Of a DNA stretch of 64,000 bases, positions 28,546 to 40,900 are shown piece by piece. The stretch is from assembly GCA_037074765.1 (NCBI GenBank), contig JBAMDO010000580.1, positions 124,001-188,000 on the forward strand, read 5' to 3'. Numbering within the stretch: position 1 is the first letter of the stretch; every line of letters begins with the position of its first letter. The translations under genes and the position numbers were made by a program. This DNA is from Mansonella perstans. Lineage: Eukaryota > Nematoda > Chromadorea > Rhabditida > Onchocercidae. Below the pieces are notes generated by a model that ran no database searches, was not told the origin of the DNA, and saw only the letters and a list, made by a program, of their open reading frames with translations.

Positions 28546-31500
28546 CGAGTATGCACTTCTTTTCAGAGTTTAGATTAATCCCTTTTAAATAAATATGTAT
28601 TGTTGACTTGCGAGATTTAGTTTCGAACTTTGGACAAAAACTTGCAAGCTGCCATAATCCTCTTTCTACTTTTTCGGATGAAGCATAAAATAGCAAAGAT
28701 TGTCGGAATAAATCACAACTGCTTGATGATTGCTTGCTTTGTCGATCATAAAATTATGATAAAACTTGGAAAAACCAAATCGACAGAAATGATTTCATTT
28801 GGTAGAATGAATAGTAAGTGTCGGAAGAGAAAAGGTTAACCACAGTTCGTTTATACTTCTTCGATTCTGTTTCCCAGTATTTTCCGTTGAACAAGTTTCT
28901 GCAAGCAATTACTCAATTATTAAGTTATGAGCATAAAATTGTCATCAAAGAATCATGTTACCATTTGTAGATGCGAATGAATCCTGAGGTGGTACGGGAA
29001 ACACCTTATGATTTCTACGTAATACGTAATGTTTATTTCTTTCTTTTGTTTAATTGCTTCTTTTTATCGCAAAGGCGTTTCTTTCATTTTTTAAAGAAAC
29101 ACCTTGCAAATTATATGTATCTTATCTTGACAGCACCTCATCCCGAATGATATAGTTTTAGCAACTTTTAAATAAATGATTACATTGATAAAGTTAACAA
29201 AAATATCAATGAGGAAGGTTGCAAAGTACGGATAAAGAGAAGGAACTACTATTAGCGAACAGAAATATTACTTACATTGAGAAAAGTGAAAAACATGCGG
29301 TATATTATTCTCACCAGGTGGAGCACATAACAATGTGTTCCCACTGCTTCAGATTTAGATTTAACCTTCCACAGTGGAAATAGCTTAATAGGAAAAATTA
29401 AATGAGGTTAGACTTTCCCATAAGTCCAAATTTCCTTAAATTCAATAAATTACATCAAATAAAGACAAAATAAGAAGGAAGTCGTAGGGAACTAATTATT
29501 TTTGAAGTTGAATATTAATTAAATAAAAACCATCATAATCCTAATTACAGAAAAGATGCAGATAGAATATAAAGAACTGCTTAGCTGACTTTTCCGTTTG
29601 ATAAGCATCTTTTATATGATTCATGAAAAATGTTTATATGATTCATGAAAAATGCTGACGACAAAAATTTATGACATGACCGCTTATGAACTATTGCCGC
29701 CAATTTCCAAGTTCTCAGTTTTCTCAAATTCAATATGGAAGATAAAAAGCTATGTTATTCCGATTTATACAATAATGTCTCTGATTAGGATAAACAAAAT
29801 GCTTAAGTTCCCAACTTGAACTAATTTCGAAACTCCTGAAATAAGTGGATACCATAGTCGAAATGAGAATCTTTTTCTATCAATAGGAAATGCGCTAACA
29901 ATTTAGCAATAAATATTGAAAGGGAATGAAGTAATTCAAGAACAAATCATAGGTGTTTGGTCAAATGACGAGCAATCTGTACAATGTGCATCATCGAATA
30001 AAAATTAGTTGATATTACTGCTGCATCATTCCTAATCCAAAATGATGGTGGAAAAACAAATAGCAAACAAACAAAAAAATCGGTAAATGACTACGTATTC
30101 TGGAAGTCCGTGATGCGGTCATGAAAATTAGGATCACATTTGACTGGCAATAGAGATGAAAAATAGGATACACAAAAAGATGGGTGAAGAAATTTGCTTT
30201 AAAGAAAATGATAGGTCGAAGATGAATAGAAAAAGAGAAAGACGTCTTCGTGTTGTAAAAAGTTTCAATAAAAACTGCAATGTTTTGGAAAAAATAGTGT
30301 GACAACGACGTTAACTGTAAAATTGTACACAAGGAGTTGTGGAGCAGCGAGTGCTACTGAACCTTTTATGTGAGTTGACGTAAGAAGGAGATCTCTCCAA
30401 ATAACATTTTGGAAGTGATACACTTGTAACTATAAATTGTTCGTTGCTCAAATGAAATCACTGGTTTTTATCAACAGTGGTGATTGTCCCCTCCTTCATT
30501 CTCGTTTATTCTAGCATTGACTTCATGCTTATCGACGACAGAGAGATCCAAAGAGACCGGCAAAGCAAGAGCATAGCGCTTAGTAAAGCGTATCAGACTT
30601 GGTCAGATTTTAATAGCTTTGATTTTCTCTGTGCTAAATTGATTTTTTGTCTAAAGCGATCATATATTTTGCAAGATCGTTTGAACTAATTTATTGAATT
30701 AAGATGCGAAAGTTAAAGGATCAACAAATTATGTCAAAGATCTAAGAACAACATTTTCTAATTTCGATAAGCGTAAAAGGAAAAATTGGAAGAAATTCAA
30801 TTTACTGCAATTATCAAATTTATAAATTTTCAAGACACGCCACGATTTTCAATTTGAGGAAAAAATAGAAATTTTCTGTGAGTTACATTTCTAAGCTTAT
30901 TTTTCTTATCTACCTGATCTTTCCATTCATTCATTTAATATATTTGATTTATCTTTTAAAACCATCCAACAACAATTCAACCCGCATAAGAAAGAACAAA
31001 CAACATTTAATCTTTATTCCTTTAGCAAAAACCTAATCAATGGCTAGATTCACGCACTAACATTTATTTCGTATTGAAAAACAGTTCGCTTTGAATCTGA
31101 TACGATTCCCTGTGTATGTGTATTAGTACAAGTACCGTCACTACCAATGACAGTGCTGCAAATTCTACTTTAGACATAGGATGACAAATATTGACAGAAA
31201 TGAGACATAATGACGAATTAATCACTTATACAAAAATGAATGACAATTCTAATATTAATATTTCATAAAAGAATAAGCTATTTTACATATGGAACTTTCA
31301 CAATAAAATCATAAATATTCACATGAAGAGGGGAGAAAATTGCTTTAGAAAAATTTAGATAGATTATCCTTATTTTAACATCTCTAAAAGTCTTTTTTTT
31401 GAAAGATAACGACAACCAATTATATAAGGGGAATATGGTGAAATAATGTTCAACACGACAGAAGCCTTCAAGGGCAGTTAGTATAAGCAATTATCTGATT

Positions 31501-32820
31501 TAATCCATCTGATTTAATCCGTGTAACATTTGGCTTGCCTTAGATCTCTTTAAAATGTTGGAAGTAACTGTTTTATTCAGTGTCACAAACAGCTCTCTGT
31601 TCTTTCCACTGATGCAATGTCCAGTTTCGGCATAGAGTTCTAAAATCCGGCAGTCTGTTGAAGGAAAAAGCAAGATTTTGCACATCGGCCAATATAAAGT
31701 ATATTACTTCCGTTGCGGAAATTCGTCGTATTTTGGAGAGAATTCGTTATCGTTAATATAATTGAATGAAAAATGAGTGGAGAGGCGTATAGTGAAGGAA
31801 TTTGAACGAAAATGTATTTCATCGTGACATTGGATGCAAGGGTCTAAGAAACTGGTTTACTCGAAATCTAAAAAATCATGTTAATTTAAAAGTTGGTGAA
31901 TAAGAGCGAAAGGTGCCACAGGCAGATTCAAAAGACGATGCAAGAAGAAAAATATTCATTGCTAAAACGTTTTGTTTCGTAGAGATGAAGTACACATTAC
32001 TATCGTAGAGATTGTTATATTTTTGATAATAGCAGTCAAGGTCAATATTCTCATATGGCTAAGTTTTACATTTAAAAGTCCCCGAATTCTATCAAAATTC
32101 CTTGAAAAATATTAACAGTCTGAACTGAAGTGATTGAATCAGGATCGTCTGATCTCATGAAGTTGGAAAGAGCCTAAAAATTCCAGAAGCTTAATAATGG
32201 AAAGTTTTTTTATTGACAGAAATGATGTATTTTGTTAGTGTACATATTTCTTATTTCAATTGGAACAACAGTTTTCATTATCTTTATGAAAGCTGGATTT
32301 CAGAAGTGCCGAAAAGTCTTAAGGAGCCAGCGACCCAATAAATGATTGATTAATAGTGATAACACTGATATCTGATAATGGAAAATTATGGTCTGGAGAT
32401 TTTCCTACTAGTAAAGAATGATTAATCAGTATGTGGGAACTGCGCCTCTAAATTTGCATTTCTAACACGTTGCAGTAAGCTATTCTATTTTTAAGAGCAT
32501 TTCATACATATCATCTTCTATTGCTTGGTCGTATTATGGTGAATTTGCCCTATTATCACTTCAGTTGTCAAATTTTTACTTAAAAACCTTCTTGCCGAAA
32601 CAGAACACTTCAAAAACGATTTTAAAGCACCATAGTACATAAAAAATTCAAGAGTAAATTTTGATATTTGTCAAAACATTTAAACTTCAAAAATTTTGCA
32701 ATTTTAGGAAGCTGATAGCGAAAGTTTGCATCATACGCTTGGCAAATTGGCATGCAATATTTCACAGCTTTTATCAGCTGATGTCGAAATTGCAATCAAT
32801 ATACAATTTAAGAAAACCAC
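28546..32820. other. Gene-poor stretch, nothing firmly supported
   Basis: Upstream of the transporter start on its coding strand. Several open frames on both strands (for example 30015-30332 minus, 30506-30689 plus after a TTATTCTAG acceptor) lack family resemblance. No element boundaries or RNA genes recognised. Confidence 0.5.
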
Positions 32821-32858
32821 AACGTATGTTCTTTTTAAACCGGAAGCAGACCTCCGTA

Positions 32859-33210
32859 ATGAAGTCGGGAGGGAACCAGGAACATTGGGGTTATAAGGAT
32901 AGATTCAGGATATGGTTCAATCTCACATCGATATTCAACGACTTCGATCAATCAAGCATGCGCTTATAACATCTAAAAGCATCATTTTTAGGGGCCCGCC
33001 AAGCGTGAGTGGTAAGTTTTAAATTTTAATTTGTTCCTCATACTTTTAAATACCAACTCTCTCTCCAAGGCAGTAAATCAGATATATTCTGAACCTATTT
33101 CTACAATCTGCCACTTTTCCGAACTTGCATTTCTTTTTTCAGATCATTCAACAATTGAGTCGAAAAATTCTCGGTCAGCCATTTGCCATTACTTTTCTTC
33201 CATAATTTAA
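32859..33210 (+). CDS. Candidate 3' exons of an unknown gene (weak)
   Basis: A 20-nt micro-exon, 32992-33011, has a good acceptor (ATTTTTAG) and a good donor (GTAAGT). It joins in frame to 33143-33210 (acceptor TTTTTTCAG, stop TAA), giving GPPSVSDHSTIESKNSRSAI and a short tail. Upstream, an open frame ending at a weak donor (32914, GTTCAA) has the matching phase. The chain is self-consistent but short, of no known family, and its 5' end is undefined. It may be chance. Confidence 0.25.
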
Positions 33211-33964
33211 AGCTAAGTGATTACTTCGCCTCAAAGATTTTATTTTTGCTTTTCAAAAAATGTCCTAACACTTCAAAATATCTCCTTCGGATAAGCTGAA
33301 TTTTTTTCAGATCAACATACAGGACGATGTCGTGTGAAGAAGTCCCAAACCCAGTAGTCTTTATTTCTTTTGCAAATTTCCTACCTGTTCGAATAAGCAG
33401 GTTTTGATACGGATGCACAGCGGAATTCAGAAGAATAAAAATTTTTCAACAGACGATTGAAACTGGACAGTAGTTTAAAACTTATCTTCCTTCAATTCTT
33501 AAATCGCACACTTGATGCGAGCCACTTTTCTCTGATGTTTTTGGTTCTACCTGCGATCACATGCCTTCAGAATATGACGTTTATTTTTGATTTCTTTCAG
33601 GCATCAGCTGAGGATACCGACGAACTGAATACTGTTGAATTATTTCCAAAAGCACGTATAACATACAGTTAAAATATTCATAAAATTACTTCAGGAAAAC
33701 AATGCCAAACTCAATAAATTCAAATAAAGATATGAAAGTCAAACCTAACATCTTCGGTTGGACTGTTTATTCACAGCATTTTCTCAGAAAGCCAAATGTT
33801 CAGTCTCTAATAAACTATGTTTCGCTATTTTCACAAATTACATCTGTCCACGCAGTATACATGCAAATTGATGACAAAGAGTTTATTGTTTCTATATCTT
33901 GATTGAATTTATCAAAAGGACCACTGCACATACGCTTCGATGCGTCATGCTTTCGATGGGAATA
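33211..33964. other. Intergenic 3' of rpl-6, no gene recognised
   Basis: Short open frames on both strands only, without recognisable products. Open frames on the plus strand at 33903-34239 are antisense shadows of the last rpl-6 exon. Confidence 0.5.
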
Positions 33965-33970
33965 TTTATT
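33965..33970 (-). terminator. Poly(A) signal of rpl-6
   Basis: AATAAA on the minus strand (plus strand tttatt), 27 bases past the rpl-6 stop codon. Confidence 0.7.
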
Positions 33971-33996
33971 TTCAACAGGAAAAGCTGAACAAAAAA

Positions 33997-35593
33997 TTAG
34001 AACAACATCTTATGGGGGAACTGATTTTTGCCCAACGCGAATCTGGAGCCCAAATAACCAAAAAGATATTTCTTTTCCGGATGTTTCCGAATCACTTCCA
34101 ATACCACGCTATCTACAGTTTTCTGATCTGCTTTCCTCTGATCCGACACAGTGTACTCCTACAAGATCAACAATTAAACGCAGTTATAATTAGAAGCAAA
34201 CACATCACTGAAGTATCAGTGTTATCAATAACATCATAACATCTTTGGTAATGCACAATATCAAATTTCTGTAACTTTCTATACGACGTCATGCAAAAAA
34301 TCCAGACGATCAAGATATATTTCCTCCATGAAAAGAAATAGATGAAGCAACCAACCAACAAATTAAAAATGAACAAAAAAATTGAAGAGAAAGTAAATTT
34401 AAACTTACGGTTGTTCCTTGTGTAAATATATTGGCATCGCCTTTTTTAGGTGCTTTTTTGGAACTGAACCTCCGGAAATAGGCATCATCAATGTGTTCTG
34501 GGACTTTCAATCCTGATATATCAATTTTTGTCTTCGTTGCAATTACAAAAGCCTGAGCTATACGTCGTAGTGGCGTAGAATTGAGCTTCATTGGCCCTGG
34601 AATAAGCCAAGATGTGCATTACAAAGTATATTTATAGAAAATTATTCTCCCGTAATATTCATTTGGAATCGTCAAAATTTATTAAAACTTCAACAGATTT
34701 TAAATGTTGAAGCTTTTTTGAGGCCATGCTTACGATTAACAGCATGGCCTCACCCAATAAAGATCCTTTTTATATAGCTTTCATTGACGGCTGACCAGTC
34801 CACTTCGGAAAAATCAGTGCTTTTTTTGAAAGCATTTGCAACAATAAACTCATCTATTAGGAAGCCAAAAACTACCTGTTACAAGCAAAAGGCCTGACTT
34901 TTCCAGCTGTTTTAGAAAGATGACACGCTTTCCTTTATGTCGTCCAGCAAGTATTATCAGAATAGTACCAGGAGTAATCGATCGTCGTAGTGCTGTTTTT
35001 TTCGGAGGCCGTTTTATTCGCCGAATGCTTCTACCTTCTTTCAGATATTTTGGCTAAAAGTGGTTCACTGAATTAAAAGTCCAAATCACTGATTATTTTC
35101 GTCTGAAAGACGAAAAACCAAACTCGTCCAGATCAAAAAGGAATACAATAAACTTAAAGTAAATGATATGATATTTTAAACATTCATTATAAACAAATGA
35201 AAATTGTTATCACTACCTAAAAATATCTCACTAACATAAATAAAAGTAAAAAAACATTTGAATAACACAAATTCAGTGGCCTTTACTCAAAGAAACATAT
35301 GTGAATCAAACGAAAAAAAATAATTACAAACAGTGGCCTTAAAAATTCCTGACAAGCAAAAAGTTCCATACCCCCTTTTTGACGAGAATTTTTCGCTCTT
35401 TGCCATTCTTATCACCTCCAATCGGTTTTACAATAAACTTTGCTTTGCGTTCTATTTTCTTCTCCACTGTAGGGTACGATTTCTTGGCATATACACCACG
35501 TTTTGCGTACATCCGTGCAGCAGAAAATCGCATAACTCCCGGTGCTATTTCATAATTATGCCTCATACGAGGTGCAGGCTTTTTTGTCGACAT
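33997..35593 (-). CDS. rpl-6: 60S ribosomal protein L6 (eL6)
   Basis: Structural protein of the large cytosolic ribosomal subunit. Four exons on the minus strand: 35593-35372, 35053-34876, 34596-34409 and 34158-33997; sum 750 nt, 249 aa plus stop. Conserved blocks appear in order: [20 protein letters not shown] and [17 protein letters not shown] (KOW-like core), [31 protein letters not shown], then [15 protein letters not shown] and the terminal QFPHKMLF, typical of eL6 (human ends YPHKLVF). The Lys/Arg-rich N-terminus is normal. The ATG follows a TTTTTGTAG acceptor (35605-35604) by 10 bases, a likely spliced-leader site. It is divergent from mrpl-51 across 669 bp. No defects. Confidence 0.97.
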
Positions 35594-35677
35594 TGTTTTG
35601 CACCTACAAAAATTAAAAACTACACCATCGAGCAATAAAATTAATGCTCATTTCATTCGATAAAATCGCCTACAAAT

Positions 35678-35866
35678 AATGAATGCTAAACGTGAGTACT
35701 CCGTACTGTTGATTTTTTACTTGAATGTCTGTGTCCATTACGTTAAAATACTTGAGTACTCCGTAATGTCTATGATTATTACGTTTAAGTATTTGAGTAC
35801 TCCATAATATCTATGTCCATTACGTTTAAGTATTTGAGTACTCCGTACTCACGTCCAGCATTCATT
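35678..35866. mobile_element. MITE-like element with terminal inverted repeats
   Basis: The ends are imperfect inverted repeats of about 22 bp: aatgaatgctaaacgtgagt at 35678 and, reading inward on the other strand from 35866, aatgaatgctggacgtgagt (two mismatches). The 189-bp interior consists of three to four decayed repeats of a unit of about 50-60 bp built on gagtactccgtaatgtctat and attacgtttaagtatt. There is no coding capacity. I see no convincing target-site duplication. Alternatively it is a folded tandem array rather than a transposon relic. Confidence 0.6.
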
Positions 35867-36262
35867 TCGTTTCTCAGCTTAAAAGAATTTTTGCAACAAA
35901 TCTTCATTGTATTAAACTATGAAAACGTATGCGTTATTATGATTCATAAATACTTAACGTATATGAACACTTTAAGCAAAAAACTTTTAAATAAAAACTT
36001 TAAGTAAAAATTAAAAACTTCAAGACATTTAAATAAAAACTCAAATAACGCTTATGCCTACAGTACTACCCATTCGAATGCAAAAGCAAGCGTATGAACT
36101 TCCCTACTTTCACCAAATACTAATAGGAATTTGAGATTACGGTACTTCGGAAGTCGCAGGACCATTACATAATATAGCAGCACAATTTTGATTAACTTTA
36201 AATGTTTGGTAAAGTTTGTTGATGTTTTCATTTTTAAATAATGTAAGGATTTTTTTTAGGAA

Positions 36263-37215
36263 ATGGAACGTCATATATGTATGACTTCTTTAAAGTCACA
36301 ATTAAAGGCAGTAATACTGCGAAATTTTCACGATCGTTGCGCTGTTCCACGTGTTGTTGAGGATCCAGAAGAAAAGATGCATCCAATAACAGATGCTGGA
36401 TATAGATATCGTTATCATCGGCCAGGTGTTGATCCTTTACCGCGATTACCAAACTGTAAAGTACCAGTATATAAGCCTGATTACAAAGTACGCGATTGTT
36501 GGTCAACAGCACAAGCAAGGTTTTATTGCATTTCTTACTTGTTCATTTACAGTTAATTCATGTAATTCATTTAAGTCATTTAAATCACTAATTCATTTAA
36601 GCTTATGATTGAATATAATATTAAAAATGCGAAAGAAATGTCGGAAAATCAAGTACAAAGAGGTTGTTGTGATCGGTTGAATAAAGGAAATAAGATTTCA
36701 AACTAATTTGTTATCGAAATTCTAAATTTCATTTGCAGATTTAATTAAAAATTGAATTTAATTGCATATTTATATTAAACTAACTTGGTATTGCATGAGG
36801 ACAGTAACGAATCCGAATTACATCAGCTTTCGCTTTCATATCAATATTTATGTAAACATTAAACCATTGCAGATTTGGTGAGAATGATTATATCGACTTA
36901 TTGGGTGATGGTAAAATCCATCCAGCTCAGCTGCAATACCATGTTCCAGCGTGGCTTCGTGGTTTTCCAGGTCAACATCGAGCAAACGAATTGGTGAAGC
37001 TGATTCATTTCCGAAATTTACATAAGGAGAAAATGCAAGTCAATTCTCCTCGACGATGGTATGATCTGCAGAAAAGGATCAAATATTTGCTTCAGAAACA
37101 TAATTACTACAAACAGGATGAATTGAGGGACGAACGGGATCTTGGATTATGGGAGGAGAAACCAGATTATTTTTACAAGGACAAGTCTAGAAGGAGCTAT
37201 CAAGACCTAATTTGA
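36263..37215 (+). CDS. mrpl-51: Mitochondrial large-subunit ribosomal protein mL51
   Basis: Component of the mitochondrial 39S/54S large subunit. Two exons, 36263-36519 and 36873-37215, give 600 nt (199 aa plus stop). The diagnostic core is VPAWLRGFPGQHRANELVKL followed by a KRIKYLLQKHNYYK segment, matching the WLRGFRGNEYQ...KRIRYLYKHFNRYGK block of mL51. Both N- and C-terminal extensions make it longer than human mL51 (128 aa), as is usual for nematode mitoribosomal proteins. The ATG is 4 bases after a TTTTTTTAG acceptor (36258-36259), probably a trans-splice site; Met at residue 7 is an alternative start. Mitochondrial import is inferred. Confidence 0.88.
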
Positions 37216-37261
37216 TGTTTTTTTTTTTTTATTTTATAAATACATTTTTTATCTTAGATCT

Positions 37262-37267
37262 AATAAA
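37262..37267 (+). terminator. Poly(A) signal of mrpl-51
   Basis: AATAAA 47 bases after the mrpl-51 stop codon. Confidence 0.65.
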
Positions 37268-37985
37268 ACTGTAGTAAGAAAAACATTATATAGAATGCGA
37301 TATTTTAGTCCGTTACTACAAACTATATTTAGTGTGACATCAGTCACATTACTGTCCAAGTTAGGAAAGAAAGTTACTGTTTCTTTTAGTTTCAAAAGTT
37401 ACTTTTCGTTCCTTTATTTGCATGCTGTTGAAAAAGTATGATTGAACTAGTAATTACAGTTCAGGAATTTTTATTTCTTATTTTAAACTGATATCTATAT
37501 GTTGTTAAAATTGCTAGCAGTGTCATTTACGATATTGTGATTGAACAAAATATAATGTTCAAATTATTAATGTTTTGTAACAATAGATAAATTTCCTTAA
37601 TGCAGTGTGTATATTCCAAGAATTTATTCCATACAATTATGTTAGTGCTATCCTTTAAGACTATTGTGATGTAAGACTTAGTATTTGAAGCCTTCATTCA
37701 GCGTTAGCTTGCACGATAGGTTGCATGATGAATCCCTTTTTCACTCTGCTTTTCGTGTTTTTCGTCTAATAGTTTTGAAGCAGTTTTATTTGAATGAAAA
37801 CAGATTTATAATGAGCTTTCCTATTGTTCGAATATCTCGAAATGTTTGAAGCACTTATATTTCATTGCGTTTATTTCGTTTATTTTTGTTGTTTCGATTC
37901 GTCATGTACTTTACTGCCTACATGCATTGCGTAAAATTTTTAATTTAGAAAATGCAAAAAAATAAAAATTAAAATTTCAGAAAAT
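37268..37985. other. Intercistronic region mrpl-51 / dcr-1
   Basis: About 720 bp with no coding exon. It ends with the TTAAAATTTCAG acceptor (to 37980) five bases before the dcr-1 ATG. Either the dcr-1 promoter plus trans-splice site, or a long intercistronic gap of an operon with mrpl-51. Confidence 0.55.
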
Positions 37986-40900
37986 ATGGTGGTTCGAGCT
38001 AGTGATGTAGACAAAAATTTCTTCACTCCACGAGACTATCAGGTATCAAATATATCAAAGTTTTGAATTAGGTTTAACAAACATCACTGTCACTGTTAGT
38101 AGAAACTATGATTCTTTGATAACGTAAAATTTATCAGCCATGTTTTTTGGTGTAAAATCTTTACGTTTAGTTTTTAATTTATTGTGTATTCATAGTTACA
38201 TATAAATGATGTTACCAATTTTTCTTAATCTCATTTTGCAACCTTCTAATGAACATACCTTTAGATTGGGCAATCTAGGTCAAATATTTTAGCAACGATT
38301 TAGAAGATCGAGTTAATTCATTAAGTGTGCAATTCTTTAATTAATTTTTCAAGGTTGAATTGCTGGATAAAGCTTGTAAAAGAAATATTATTGTACCTCT
38401 TGGAACAGGTACAGGCAAAACTTTTATCGCCGTTTTGTTAATCAAGGAGTATACAAGCAAACTTGTGCTACCGTGGAAAAGTGGTGGCAAGCGGGCTTTT
38501 TTTCTGGTTGATAAAGGTAGTTATTTTTATTTTCACATTTTATAGAAGATTTGTGCTTTTGGAAAATTCTAAAGATATAAGGGAGTTTGTGAAATTTGGG
38601 ACAAAATTTAGTTGGTGTAATGTAATTATTGTATTTGGTTGACTAATTCCATTAGTTGATTAATTATGTTAACCACTAATCGTAAGTCTACTGACAGACC
38701 TTTAAGAAATATACTTAAAAAGTTGTTAAGGAAATTTACTTAACTATGGGATTTTTTAGTTGCGCTAGTTGCACAACAAGCAGCACATATCGAACGTCAT
38801 ACAACACTGAATGTGGGCAAAATGCATGGACATTTGAATCAAGATATTTGGTCAGAACCTGCCAAATTCGATGCATTCATTGCTTTACATGAAGTAATTT
38901 TCTTTGCTTTTGTTGGGCATGTTTAGATGTTATAATCACTAGCATTGAAAATTTGAGAGCTATGGAGAATTTATATCACTTTAAAGTAAAATAGTAAATG
39001 ATATGAATTATAAAATATCGTTTTTATCATTTTGAAAAATGCTTAACATTCTCATTTTTCTTGTAGGTTACGGTATTAACTGCTCAGATCTTCTTGGACT
39101 TGCTTGATCATAGTTTCTTCAATATGTCAAATGCTGCTGTTATCATTTTCGATGAATGTCATCATGTATTAGGAAGCAAACATCCATATCGATTAATTAT
39201 GCATCGGTATGGACAGCTCGATAAAGGTATTTAAGAATTTTAAGAATACTACCGTTCAATTTGTTAATGTTTGAGGAAAAATCTCTTTAAAGAAATTAAT
39301 AACTTGCCTTTTTTTTTTCAAATAAATGGAATTAGTCAGAAGTAAATTGATATTCTGTACTTATATTTTTTGATGATAACCTTATTTTTCACTGGCGAAA
39401 AAAAGACACTAATAATTACTAACTCAAATGCAAGAAAATTCTAGTTATTAAGTCAAGTTCCGTTATATTGTAAGAGTTTTTGAAGGTTAAAATAGGATTA
39501 ATGTTTAATCGAAGTTTTAGTCCTGATCTTCTCAAGTAATTTTCCACTCCAGCTAGCAAAATAAAATAACTTTTCGCTTCAACTAAGTTATTTGAGAAGA
39601 TTGAGACTAATAACAGCACGTATTAACAATATCACCATTTAAATTACGCTAAGTAACAATGTCATCATAAAATTATATAATCAAAACCTTATTTGGCGTT
39701 TATCTTTTCTGCTACTAATGACTAAAAATATGTCAAATTGCAGTGGATCGACCTCGAATTCTTGGTCTGACTGCATCTCTAATCAACAGCAAAATACCAC
39801 CGAATAATTTAGAGCAACTTTTGGAAAAATTAGAAAGAATTATGTATAGTTCTATTGAAACAGCTAGTGACCTAGTCTCCGTAGGTTTTCATTACATCAT
39901 TTTCAACTTAGGAAGTAAACTATTTTGTCAAAATAATTTTCATTTGCTGAAATGTATTCTAATTTGAATGGAAATATGCAAATCCCGTTAATCATCAGCG
40001 ATTACGTTAGAAAAGTTTTAAAACATATCGAATTATATAATAAAATTATATTCAGATTTCTAAATATGGGGCCAAACCGGAAGAATATGTTATAATGTGT
40101 CGCGATTTCTTCTGTTGTACATGCGAAGTCAGCAAAAAAGTTGTCCGTACTTTGGTAAATTTTTCTGCTTTTTTTCACTCTCATTATTTAACTATTTCAT
40201 TGTTCTATTGCACTTCGAATAATTTTTTGCGTTGATGTCGATTTTACGTGGAATTTTATATCCTAGCAATCAAAACCGCACTGACATATTTTGGTTATAT
40301 TGATAATAATTTCCTGTATAGTCGCCTCGATCATCAGATTTCAAAAAATGAAAAATCAGAAAGTGAAGAGCTATCTTCAATTTTTTGATTCTAAAAATTT
40401 TTAGGAAAGTTTGCGCACGTTTTGTTTGAAATGCATTGAATTCCATCCAGAATTTGATGTTGATCCAAGGAAACCTGTTCTTGAAGCAGTTGGTCGGACG
40501 AATTCTATTTTGGAACAGTTGGGGCCGTGGTGTGCATGGAAAGTTTGTCAGGTAAATTAATCTGATTCAAGTTGAAAAAACAGTATATGCTTAGGCTAAA
40601 AATAGTGTTGAAAATCTCCAATCCTTTTCATTTCATTGTCATTACACTAAAAGCTTAGACCATAGTTTTATCCTTGAGATGAGTGAGAAGGGTTTTAGTC
40701 ATTTCGCTTTTCTATATGAAAGAGCGTTTCAATTAAAACTATCGTAAGATGAACAAATTTTATTTTTTTTATAGCTGTTTCAACGACAACTGAAGAAACA
40801 GTCAGGGCAAGGTTTCTTGCCTGAAAAGCAAGTCGTCTTCCTGCAAATGGCGTGCACGACAATGCGTTTTGTTAAACGTTTACTAGATGCTAAAGTGGCT

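Noticed and set aside
30015..30332. 105-codon minus-strand frame
   Set aside because: Low-complexity Phe/Ile/His-rich translation of a purine-rich plus strand; no domain.
30506..30689. Frame after a TTATTCTAG acceptor, possible last exon
   Set aside because: No upstream exon, no homology; below the standard for a gene call.
33903..34239. Two plus-strand open frames of 96 and 99 codons
   Set aside because: They are antisense to the last exon of rpl-6, which is clearly the real coding strand.
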